This document shows, piece by piece, positions 1 through 4,766 of a stretch of 5,465 nucleotides of DNA (position 1 is the first letter of the stretch; each line of letters starts with the position of its first letter). This stretch comes from Anaerolineales bacterium. GTDB taxonomy: Bacteria > Chloroflexota > Anaerolineae > 4572-78 > J111. The notes below the pieces were generated by a model. That model did not search any database, was not told the DNA's origin, and saw only the letters and a program-made list of their open reading frames with translations. The translations under genes and the position numbers were made by a program. The stretch lies in the NCBI GenBank assembly GCA_012032575.1, contig JAAUSP010000533.1:1-5465 (forward strand), written 5' to 3'.

Positions 1-247
1 TTTGCCCCCCGTCCCAAGCGCTAATCCGCCCTCTCCAAAAGTCAATGTCTTTATCCACCCCGCCGGGATAAAAGCCAAATCCAAAATTTGTTATCTGCCA
101 CCTTATTATACGGTGAAGGATGAATTTTTACGCCTCATCCCTGACAAGGCGCTCCCTCCCACCGACCTTGAATTTGGGGTCTCGCCAGGCGAAACCCAAC
201 CTACGCCACTCCCGGTGGGACTTCTAAAGGATACGCTTGCGGTATAG
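1..247 (+). other. Left-edge region; possible 3' end of an unrecognised plus-strand ORF
   Basis: One plus-strand frame is open from the window edge to a TAG at 245-247 (about 81 residues, with no convincing start or ribosome site; the first codon is TTG at the edge). The translation is proline-rich (a YLPPYYTVKDEFLRLIPD stretch around residues 31-48) and I recognise no family in it. Its last third runs through an interrupted palindrome of a kind usually seen in spacers (174-199). The frame may be the tail of a gene entering from the left and converging on the SIS gene, or it may be open by chance. The minus strand has no coherent frame here either. I treat it as probably non-coding. Confidence 0.2.
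174..205. repeat. Interrupted palindrome with a GAAACCCAACCTACG-type motif
   Basis: Bases 174-186 (TTGGGGTCTCGCC) are nearly the reverse complement of 188-199 (GGCGAAACCCAA), with one mismatch and one bulged G. The right arm continues as CCTACG. Motifs of the form GTAGGTTGGGTTTCGC and its complement recur as intergenic repeats in cyanobacteria and other environmental bacteria; that is recall, not a search. The dyad is visible; membership of a repeat family is inferred. Confidence 0.45.
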
Positions 248-284
248 TCAGAAAAGATTATCTGACTACTGACTACTGACTACT
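245..284. repeat. Heptad-repeat hairpin downstream of the SIS gene
   Basis: An 8-base inverted repeat, TAGTCAGA (245-252) and TCTGACTA (261-268), encloses an 8-base loop. The right arm grows into a tandem array of the 7-base unit TGACTAC at 263-269, 270-276 and 277-283, followed by the degenerate TGCTTAC. It sits immediately 3' of the SIS stop codon (287), so it could form in the tail of that transcript. No T-run follows it on the minus strand, so it is not a classical intrinsic terminator. Its architecture matches the elements at 3893-3940 and 5321-5380. Confidence 0.7.
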
Positions 285-286
285 GC

Positions 287-1327
287 TTACAGCGTCTCGG
301 TCACTTTCTTCAAGCCCACCGGCTGATCGGGGTTGAGGCCCTTGGCCTGGGCCAACGCCAGGCTAAAGCATTGCCCCGGCAGAACAGCCACCAACGGGGT
401 GAGCCAGGTGGGGATATGAGGCGGCAGCGGCAGCGGCAACTGAGCCTGTCCGAGCAGCGTCGCATCCTCCGAGATGAGCAGTAGTTCGGCTCCCAGGTTC
501 TTGAGGTCGTGGACCAGGGTTTGCAGGTCGTCGGTCACCGTATCGGTGGGGGCGACCACCAGGGTGGGGAAACCCTGGCCGACCATGGCAATCGGGCCAT
601 GGCGAAAATCAGCCGAAGAGTACGGCTCGGCCACAATGCGGGTTAATTCTTTGATTTTGAGGGCGATTTCAAAGGCTGTGGCAAAGTTGTAACCGCGCCC
701 AATGACCACACAGTGGCCCATATAGCGATACCGTTCCGCCCGCGCCATCAGCGGAGCCAGGCCGGTCAGGGTTTGGCTCATGAGCTGAGGCAGTTGCTGG
801 AGTTGGGCATATCGCTCTTCATCCGCCGCCAGCGCCGCCGACAAAAGTGCCAGCGCCGCCAGGGAGGTGGTATAGGTTTTGGTGGCGGCAATCGCTCGCT
901 CCGGCCCGGCATGGAGAGAAATGACTTCCTCAGCGGCCTGGGCCAGGGGCGAGGCCGGATCATTGGTGATAGCCAGGGTGGGCCGGCCCTGCCGCCGGGC
1001 TTCGGTGATGACAGCGCCAATATCCGGCGACTGACCGGACTGGGAAATGCCGACCACCAGCGCCCCGTTGAGCAGCGGCGGGCGGTCATACAGCGTAAAA
1101 AGCGAGGGCGAAGCCAGGGCGATAGGTACACGGTTATAAACTCCAAAAGCATACTGCGCGTATCGCGCCGCATTATCAGAAGTACCGCGGGCCGCAATCA
1201 AAATGTAATCGAACCGGCCCCGGAGCGAATCAGCCAAACGCTGGACATGCTCTGTTTCATTATCCAGCAGCCGCTGAATCGCCGCCGGCTGCTCGTTGAT
1301 TTCCTGCTCTAAAATAGAAGCTGACAT
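287..1327 (-). CDS. Two-domain SIS protein, glucosamine-6-phosphate deaminase/isomerase-like (GlmS isomerase-like, no glutaminase domain)
   Basis: This 346-residue protein is the sugar-isomerase half of the GlmS family without the N-terminal glutaminase domain, and so probably uses no glutamine. The expected role is interconversion of glucosamine 6-phosphate and fructose 6-phosphate plus ammonia (NagB-II/AgaS-like) in the cytoplasm. SIS domain 1 covers about residues 25-165, with ARGTSDNA (46-53), GISQSGQSPD (93-102) and ATKTYT (148-153). SIS domain 2 covers about 195-320, with the LKIKE segment (223-227) and RHGP (242-245), which align with catalytic Glu and His positions of GlmS. The C-terminus GLKKVTETL (338-346) carries the lysine region that closes the active site in this family. 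I chose ATG 1327: the family begins with a MxxxILEQEIxEQP-type segment, and AAGGA lies 11 bases upstream. The frame stays open to an ATG at 1402, but that extension is unlike the family and reads into a repeat. It lies downstream of the kinase and hydrolase genes but is separated from them by a toxin-antitoxin pair and repeats. The family is clear; the exact substrate (GlcN-6-P, GalN-6-P or another) is not. Confidence 0.9.
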   Translation of the reverse strand: MSASILEQEINEQPAAIQRLLDNETEHVQRLADSLRGRFDYILIAARGTSDNAARYAQYAFGVYNRVPIALASPSLFTLYDRPPLLNGALVVGISQSGQSPDIGAVITEARRQGRPTLAITNDPASPLAQAAEEVISLHAGPERAIAATKTYTTSLAALALLSAALAADEERYAQLQQLPQLMSQTLTGLAPLMARAERYRYMGHCVVIGRGYNFATAFEIALKIKELTRIVAEPYSSADFRHGPIAMVGQGFPTLVVAPTDTVTDDLQTLVHDLKNLGAELLLISEDATLLGQAQLPLPLPPHIPTWLTPLVAVLPGQCFSLALAQAKGLNPDQPVGLKKVTETL

Positions 1328-1347
1328 AGCCTTACTTATCCTTAGAG

Positions 1348-1480
1348 TTGTTGCTGAATAACGTTGATAACATTTTGGGACACAGATAAACACAGATTTC
1401 ACGGTATTTTCTTTAATTTTTTTTGATTTAATCTGTGTTTATCCGTGTTCATCTGTGTCCTATTTTTTACTGAGCAACAA
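1348..1480. repeat. Fold-back element with decameric sub-repeats (MITE-like in form)
   Basis: The outer ends TTGTTGCT (1348-1355) and AGCAACAA (1473-1480) are exact inverted repeats; the match extends to 14 bases with two mismatches. Inside, the left arm 1378-1397 (GGACACAGAT then AAACACAGAT) is the complement of decamers on the right: ATCTGTGTTT (1431-1440), ATCCGTGTTC (1441-1450) and ATCTGTGTCC (1451-1460). The right arm has three 10-base units, the left two plus a remnant. The centre (1400-1430) is AT-rich. I see no flanking target duplication and no ORF. It lies just upstream of the SIS start, so it would fall in or near that gene's promoter/leader. Similar ATCTGTGTTCATCCGTG repeats are, from memory, common in environmental Chloroflexota and Planctomycetota DNA. 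Confidence 0.7.
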
Positions 1481-1525
1481 GTCTTTTATTTAAAGAGAAC
1501 AACGAAGCCACAACCAAAGGGATTT

Positions 1526-1595
1526 GGACGCGGGTTTTGCGGATCGAACGGATAAGAAATAATAAAAATTAGCTCTCTCCGTTCGATCTGCGTCC
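1526..1595. repeat. Second fold-back inverted repeat of the ggacgc/gatcgaacgga type
   Basis: ATCGAACGGA (1543-1552) is the exact complement of TCCGTTCGAT (1578-1587). Outside it, GGACGC (1526-1531) pairs with GCGTCC (1590-1595). The left arm carries about nine extra bases between the two stems, and the loop 1553-1577 is AT-rich. The pattern GGACGC-GGATCGAACGGA resembles the GGACACAGATGAACACGG pattern of the element 50 bases to the left, so the two may belong to one repeat superfamily. No ORF is present. Confidence 0.6.
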
Positions 1596-1654
1596 CATCA
1601 TTCTCCGAAAAGCGCAACTATTTGGGACATCATTACGTTTTACCCCGGTCTTTA

Positions 1655-1857
1655 AATTACCACGGTCAGGTTGTGCCGCTCGGCAATATCCATAATCGCG
1701 TCCATATCGGCCATTTGTGCCCCCCAAATGGACCGGAATAACGGCTTTGGTCTTGGGGTAATGGCCGCTTCGACGGCTTTGGGATCAATACGGTAAGTTT
1801 CCGAGTCAATATCTACGATGACCGGAATAGCCCCGGCAGCCATTGGCGCGGCTGATC
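1655..1857 (-). pseudogene. Relic of a DegT/DnrJ/EryC1/StrS-family aminotransferase
   Basis: On the minus strand a segment of about 67 residues reads SAAPMAAGAIPVIVDIDSET, then YRIDPKAVEAAITPR, and later GAQMADMDAIMDIAERHNLTVVI. This is the typical block of PLP-dependent DegT/StrS sugar aminotransferases just before the conserved ED.AQ.HGA segment. Those enzymes are about 370-450 residues long, so this is only an internal piece with both ends missing: homology stops at about 1857 on one side, where repeat DNA begins, and at a TAA (1652-1654) right after VVI on the other. The middle is out of frame (PKPLFRSIW where TKAVIPVHLG is expected). One base is missing near 1751-1758 and one extra base lies in the six-C run at 1720-1725, which restores the frame. 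The conserved regions that hold the cofactor lysine and flank the substrate pocket are absent, so it cannot be functional. Confidence 0.75.
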
Positions 1858-1863
1858 GAATCT

Positions 1864-1929
1864 CCACGAATAAATTTAGTGAAAATTCGTGCCGAAGGTT
1901 CGTGGCGAAAAATCCTATTTGCCGAAGGT
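1864..1929. repeat. ATTCGTG-type dyad cluster with a 30-base-period direct repeat
   Basis: CCACGAA (1864-1870) is the complement of TTCGTGG (1899-1905), and CACGAAT (1865-1871) is the complement of ATTCGTG (1885-1891), so alternative hairpins are possible. The 10-mer TGCCGAAGGT occurs at 1890-1899 and again at 1920-1929, 30 bases apart. The unit sequence differs from the element at 1348-1480 but has the same flavour of short G/T-rich units copied in both orientations. It directly abuts the broken end of the aminotransferase relic. Confidence 0.55.
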
Positions 1930-2019
1930 GGCTTGTCCAGGTTAGGAACAAACTTGTTAAATAAATTTGCCTGATATTCAGGCCAGAATTCCTCCCCCTT
2001 ATCAGCAACAGCTAAACGT

Positions 2020-2043
2020 AGCGGCGGCTCCCACGCCGCCGCT
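2020..2043. repeat. Perfect GC-rich hairpin, 9-base stem
   Basis: AGCGGCGGC (2020-2028) and GCCGCCGCT (2035-2043) are exact complements around the 6-base loop TCCCAC. It lies downstream of the toxin gene on the minus strand, 42-65 bases past the stop codon. No T-run follows on either strand, so I do not call it an intrinsic terminator, although it could stabilise or end the toxin-antitoxin transcript. Its sharp GC contrast with the surrounding AT-rich DNA suggests a mobile intergenic palindrome. Confidence 0.6.
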
Positions 2044-2084
2044 GCTGGTAAATTTAGATCCACTGAGACTCTCTCGTTCTAATT

Positions 2085-2483
2085 TTAGCGAAGGGGTGAT
2101 GCTGAGAGATAGTCTAGAAACTTCTCGACACTCATTTTTTCGCTTAATTCAAGGGTTGTTTTTTCTGAGCCGTGCTGATGAGGAATCAATTCCGAGAGGT
2201 GATTTTTGAAATCCTGACCATATTTCTGCTGCAAAGCCCGGCGGTCAGGGTAGTTGTCAAAACCAACTACAACTTTGCCCCTGGCGACAACATAATAAGA
2301 GTATAATCGTTCCGCCGGTTTGACGATTTCTTTAAGGCGAATATCAAGCTGTCCCAATTGACCGTGAATCTCTAAAATAGCCCGGTCGAGGGTGAAATCA
2401 AGCTGAATAACAGTGGTATTCGTCAGTGCGCTTTGGGTGAGCGAGATTAGCGCTGCAAAATAGTCTCGAGTCGTTGGGTCCAC
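2085..2483 (-). CDS. Putative toxin of a type II toxin-antitoxin pair, TumE/DUF6516-like
   Basis: This 132-residue soluble protein has no signal peptide or membrane segment. The pattern fits the TumE (formerly DUF6516) family: an N-terminal helix (DYFAALISLTQSAL, 7-20), a strand pair (VIQLDF, then AILEIHGQLGQLDIRLKEIV, about 25-54), the hallmark RLYSYYVV (59-66), then VVVGFDNYPD (71-80) corresponding to the family's RYDNAPHH segment, a downstream HQHG (102-105), and a helical tail ending in FLDYL. The start is GTG 2483: GAGGAG (2492-2497) lies exactly 8 bases upstream, and the start falls inside the preceding gene, giving a 37-base overlap and probable translational coupling. The order (antitoxin first, toxin second) is standard for type II modules. 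TumE proteins are described as toxins paired with a small antitoxin; the toxic activity of this one is inferred only. The motif match is moderate and the DN-P-H segment is degenerate (DNYPD), so inactivity or a divergent subfamily is possible. Confidence 0.65.
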   Translation of the reverse strand: MDPTTRDYFAALISLTQSALTNTTVIQLDFTLDRAILEIHGQLGQLDIRLKEIVKPAERLYSYYVVARGKVVVGFDNYPDRRALQQKYGQDFKNHLSELIPHQHGSEKTTLELSEKMSVEKFLDYLSASPLR

Positions 2484-2776
2484 GCCTGGCGCTCCTCAAG
2501 CCAATATTCCCACTCCATTGCGTCTTCTTCCCACAGCGGGTTTTGGGCTTCAACTTTGGCTAAAAAAGTCTCATCGGTCTGAACGGCCTGTTTGAAGAAA
2601 TCATAATCACAGTCATATTGCTGGCTGTATCTTTTGATTTTCGTGGTAGCCTGTTCAATGTGCTGAATGCACTGTTCAATAGAATAGGTACGCAAAGCAT
2701 CTTTAACTACCTGCTCCACTTCACCAAAAAGTTGAGCGGTCTCAACCCAATCGTTATCAATTGAAATTGTTGGCAT
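2447..2776 (-). CDS. Putative antitoxin of the TumE/DUF6516-like pair
   Basis: This 109-residue protein has an acidic, strongly helical character. It opens with a short strand-like segment (MPTISIDNDWVE), followed by a helix with regulatory-antitoxin flavour (EVEQVVKDALRTYSIEQCIQHIEQATTKIKRYSQQYDCDYDFFKQAV, about 19-65), and ends in a tryptophan-rich amphipathic region (WEEDAMEWEYWLEERQAWTQRLETIL, 82-107). That organisation, a short N-terminal DNA-binding or dimerisation part and a charged C-terminal arm, resembles antitoxins found next to DUF6516 toxins in Cyanobacteria and Chloroflexota; this is recalled, not searched. The ATG at 2776 is well supported by GGAGGAG (2785-2791) with an 8-base spacer. 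It begins 90 bases after the kinase stop with a candidate promoter in between, so it is probably transcribed as its own unit and perhaps autoregulated. Its 3' end overlaps the toxin start by 37 bases. Confidence 0.65.
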   Translation of the reverse strand: MPTISIDNDWVETAQLFGEVEQVVKDALRTYSIEQCIQHIEQATTKIKRYSQQYDCDYDFFKQAVQTDETFLAKVEAQNPLWEEDAMEWEYWLEERQAWTQRLETILQR

Positions 2777-2784
2777 AATTATTG

Positions 2785-2791
2785 CTCCTCC
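2785..2791 (-). promoter_or_regulatory. Strong ribosome binding site of the putative antitoxin
   Basis: GGAGGAG on the minus strand, 8 bases before ATG 2776, is the strongest Shine-Dalgarno in the window. Together with GAGGAG at 2492-2497 (8 bases before GTG 2483) it fixes both starts of the two-gene module and supports these short frames being real genes. Confidence 0.7.
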
Positions 2792-2817
2792 GAATCCATC
2801 AGCCGCATCAGGACGCT

Positions 2818-2826
2818 ATCATACCA
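2818..2826 (-). promoter_or_regulatory. Candidate extended -10 promoter of the toxin-antitoxin pair
   Basis: On the minus strand the sequence reads TGG-TATGAT: a TATGAT -10 hexamer (2818-2823) preceded by the TG of an extended -10. It would start transcription about 35 bases before the antitoxin ATG. The hexamer 17 bases upstream (GCCTGA) is a poor -35, as extended -10 promoters tolerate. No obvious operator palindrome is seen. Confidence 0.35.
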
Positions 2827-2866
2827 GTATCTTACCACAATCAGGCTCTTTTTTCTATCCCAACCT

Positions 2867-3862
2867 TCACCCTTTCCCCTCGCGGATAGCAAGCAGCTCC
2901 CCGGTAGACCGAATCAATACCTCCCGCACCGGCAGCGGGTCGAACCCGGCCTGCTCCATCCCCAACAGCACCCCGCCGACCACCGGGGGCACGGTCAGGC
3001 GGACCAGCCGCGCTCCGGGAGCGACGGTGTGGATGGTCTCACCCATCGTTTCGGCGATGAGCGGGCTGCCGTTGTAAAAGCTGCCGGCCAGCACCACGTC
3101 GAAATCCAGGCTCTCAAAATTCAATTGACGAATCACCCCAATCGCCATGCTGCCCAACTCTTGACCGGCCCAACGAATGAGACCCAGCGCCACCGGGTCG
3201 TCCTCAGCCGCTACATGAAATACCACCGGCGCTGCTGCCGCCGACAGCCGGTAGCGCTTCTGGCTCAGCCCTTCAAGCAAATCTTCAAGGTTTTGTGCTC
3301 CGGCCCACTCGATTAAAGCCGGGGTCAGGCGAGTCGCCGGGCCGCGCCGGGTCCACTCGGCGGCGACGGCGTGGATTGCCTTAAAAACCAACTCATGTCC
3401 ACCCGATGCTTCGCCAAAAAGGTGACTAAAGCCGGTCATCCGGCCCATGCGCCGCTGGCGGTCCCAGCCCCAGCAGTTGCAACTGGTCCCGGCAACCACC
3501 TCTACCCCCCAACCGTCGGCGGTCCCGGCCAGCAGCCCAATTAGGGCATCGTTGACCAGTTCCAGCGGCATCGCCCCCAACCGAAGAGTTTGCAGCGTTT
3601 GCAAAATCGTTTGGCGCTGCGACGGCCAATCATACCCGGCGATACCAAACCCCGCCCCGGCGATTTGGCTGATCGAAATTCCGGCCCCGCCGAGGGCCTG
3701 CCGCACAATCTCCTGCAGCACCTCGGCCAGGCCAGCGTGCCCCACCGAGTCAGGATTGCCGGAGCCGCCCCGGCCAAACCCCAGCGCCCGGCCTGTCTCG
3801 TCGGCAATCAAGGCGTGGCTTTTGGTTGCGCCGGTATCAATGCCAAGAAAATAGCGGGGCAT
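2867..3862 (-). CDS. N-acetylglucosamine kinase-like protein (BadF/BadG/BcrA/BcrD ATPase family)
   Basis: This 331-residue sugar kinase has the ASKHA (actin/hexokinase) fold. It is expected to transfer the ATP gamma-phosphate to N-acetylglucosamine or a related free amino sugar in the cytoplasm. The phosphate-1 loop is FLGIDTGATKSHALIAD (5-21, with Asp9, Gly11 and Thr13). GSGNPDSVG (33-41) and GFGIAGYDW (71-79) follow, as in GlcNAc kinases. The phosphate-2/catalytic region is LVNDALIGLLAGT (102-114), followed by VVAGTSCNCWGW (122-133) and FGEASGG (149-155). The adenosine motif is VVLAGSFYNG (256-265), with a C-terminal GGVLLGM (296-302). The length is normal for the family. I chose ATG 3862 (GGAAAG just upstream) because the residues from there match the family start. 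The frame extends to 3919, but the extra 19 codons translate the hairpin at 3893-3940. The gene lies 67 bases downstream of the hydrolase and probably shares its operon. BadF-family members also include activators of 2-hydroxyacyl-CoA dehydratases, but the single-domain length and sugar-gene context favour the kinase. Confidence 0.85.
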   Translation of the reverse strand: MPRYFLGIDTGATKSHALIADETGRALGFGRGGSGNPDSVGHAGLAEVLQEIVRQALGGAGISISQIAGAGFGIAGYDWPSQRQTILQTLQTLRLGAMPLELVNDALIGLLAGTADGWGVEVVAGTSCNCWGWDRQRRMGRMTGFSHLFGEASGGHELVFKAIHAVAAEWTRRGPATRLTPALIEWAGAQNLEDLLEGLSQKRYRLSAAAAPVVFHVAAEDDPVALGLIRWAGQELGSMAIGVIRQLNFESLDFDVVLAGSFYNGSPLIAETMGETIHTVAPGARLVRLTVPPVVGGVLLGMEQAGFDPLPVREVLIRSTGELLAIREGKG

Positions 3863-3892
3863 AACTTTCCAATCCGCGATAATGAATGACAG

Positions 3893-3940
3893 GTGATGCG
3901 TGATGCTTAAAAACTTCACGTATCACGCATCACGCATCAC
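3893..3940. repeat. Heptad-repeat hairpin between hydrolase and kinase genes
   Basis: GTGATGCGTGATGC (3893-3906) is the exact complement of GCATCACGCATCAC (3927-3940), a 14-base perfect stem with a 20-base loop. Both arms consist of tandem 7-base units; on the minus strand the unit is GATGCGT, with copies GATGCGT, GATGCGT and GATACGT. The extra unit allows slipped pairing (3893-3906 with 3920-3933, one mismatch). The hydrolase stop codon (TGA, 3930-3932) lies inside the right arm, so the hydrolase's last residues (RDA) are encoded by repeat DNA. In the mRNA it would form between two cotranscribed genes and could act in differential expression or 3' end protection. Confidence 0.8.
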
Positions 3941-4766
3941 GACCCCAAAATTGCGGCAAATAAGCCCGATTCGTCGCCAGCATATCGTCGAGCACAGTCT
4001 GAATCCGGTCAGCGGAGGGGCCGAGCGGGTGGACCAGCAGGGCCTGGTAAGCTGCGTCCCGGTCACCGTGGACGGCAGCTTCGACGGTCAGAATTTCGTA
4101 GGATTTGACCTGGGCCAGCAGCCCAAAGCAGGCCGGCGGCAGCGGCGCGGCGGGCAGAGGATGAATCCCGGCGGAATCAACCCGCGCCGGCATTTCCAAC
4201 ACCCACTCTTCCGGCCAGCCGGGAACAGCGCCCTTGTGCCGCACATTGACTACGTGAGTCTCGCCCAGGTTGTTGTAATGGGCATTGAGCAGTTGGGTCG
4301 CCACCGTCGAGTAGAAGGCTCCGCCGCGCTGCATCAGGCCCTCCGGCGGTTCGCTGCGCTGCGGGTCAGCGTACTGTTGAAGCAGTTCTTCTTCAATTGC
4401 CATCACCGCCTCGGCCCGCGAGGGCGGCCATTTTTGCTGTTCGGCCAGTTTTTGCCCGGTGTAATAAAAGTAGCGCAGGTAATAGTTGGGAATCATGCGC
4501 AGCACCTCGACCGTGCGCGGGTCAAAATCCGGCGCGTACTCCGAACTGGGGCGGGTGGACAGGCCGGCCAGGAAACGGGACAATACTTGCGGCCAGATCT
4601 CTTCGCCGTCGAGGGTAAAGCCGCGATGCCAGGAGAGATGGTTGAGGCCGAGCGTGTTCAGTTCGGCCCGCGCCGGGTCAATCGGCTGGCCCTGCTCCTT
4701 TTCCAGCTCCTCCAGAATATCCATTTTCATGTGGATGGGCGCATTGCAGACACCCACCGCCGGCAC
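3930..4766 (-). CDS. 6-phospho-beta-glucosidase-like GH4 enzyme, C-terminal part (gene split by a frameshift)
   Basis: This 278-residue frame holds the catalytic and C-terminal parts of a family 4 glycoside hydrolase, an NAD- and divalent-metal-dependent enzyme that cleaves phosphorylated glycosides by a redox-elimination route. Numbering as in the joined 437-residue protein: GVCNAP (164-169) has the metal-binding Cys166, and the Asn after it is typical of beta-glycoside-specific members. GLNHLSW (199-205) has the metal-ligand His202. IPNYYLRYFYY (251-261) corresponds to the region of the proposed tyrosine base. MQRGGAFYS and VVNVRHKGAVPGWPEEWVLEMP are family blocks, and the C-terminus VHPLGPSADRIQTVLDDMLATNRAYLPQF is typical. 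It has no own ribosome site; the first codon here, GTG 4766, is an internal valine of the full gene. The stop lies in a heptad hairpin. If the upstream deletion is real, this part is probably not translated; if it is a sequence error, the gene is intact. Confidence 0.8.
   Translation of the reverse strand: MPAVGVCNAPIHMKMDILEELEKEQGQPIDPARAELNTLGLNHLSWHRGFTLDGEEIWPQVLSRFLAGLSTRPSSEYAPDFDPRTVEVLRMIPNYYLRYFYYTGQKLAEQQKWPPSRAEAVMAIEEELLQQYADPQRSEPPEGLMQRGGAFYSTVATQLLNAHYNNLGETHVVNVRHKGAVPGWPEEWVLEMPARVDSAGIHPLPAAPLPPACFGLLAQVKSYEILTVEAAVHGDRDAAYQALLVHPLGPSADRIQTVLDDMLATNRAYLPQFWGRDA

Larger units (their letters stand above)
1328..1654. other. Gene-free spacer between the SIS gene and the aminotransferase relic
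   Basis: About 330 bases without a credible gene. It holds the ribosome-site region of the SIS gene (AAGGA complement at 1339-1343), the fold-back element at 1348-1480, a second inverted repeat at 1526-1595, and about 60 bases (1596-1654) in which I see nothing specific. No convincing -35/-10 pair for the SIS gene stands out on the minus strand. The SIS promoter is therefore either weak or unusual, or supplied from within the repeat DNA. Confidence 0.6.
1858..2084. other. Repeat-rich spacer between the aminotransferase relic and the toxin gene
   Basis: About 225 bases built mostly of dyads. It contains the CCACGAA/TTCGTGG cluster with a direct repeat (1864-1929), the GC hairpin (2020-2043), and a weak dyad AGACTCTCTC (2066-2075) against GAGAG-AT-AGTCT (2104-2115) that overlaps the last codons of the toxin gene. 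A minus-strand frame of about 85 codons crosses it (2063-1806, GTG start), but its second half is merely the translated repeat followed by out-of-frame aminotransferase DNA. I could not assign its first half, around NLPAAAAWEPPLRLAVADKG, to a family. Confidence 0.5.

Noticed and set aside
245..284. CRISPR-like or minisatellite array
   Set aside because: The units are only 7 bases, contiguous and without spacers, and are part of a hairpin, so this is not CRISPR.
713..1312. Plus-strand frame of 199 codons
   Set aside because: Antisense to the SIS gene, with low-complexity arginine-rich translation and no ribosome site.
1328..1402. N-terminal extension of the SIS protein from an ATG at 1402
   Set aside because: The extra 25 residues are not family-like and overlap the inner arm of a fold-back repeat. 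ATG 1327 gives the normal family start.
1806..2063. Minus-strand frame of 85 codons as a small gene
   Set aside because: The GTG start has no ribosome site, half of it translates repeat DNA, and the end is the aminotransferase relic in the wrong frame.
2066..2115. Dyad overlapping the toxin stop as a terminator
   Set aside because: The stem is 10 base pairs with a two-base bulge and a 28-base loop. It is weak and without a T-run, so chance is likely.
3863..3919. N-terminal extension of the kinase from an ATG at 3919
   Set aside because: The extra residues translate the heptad hairpin. The phosphate loop sits at its usual distance from ATG 3862.
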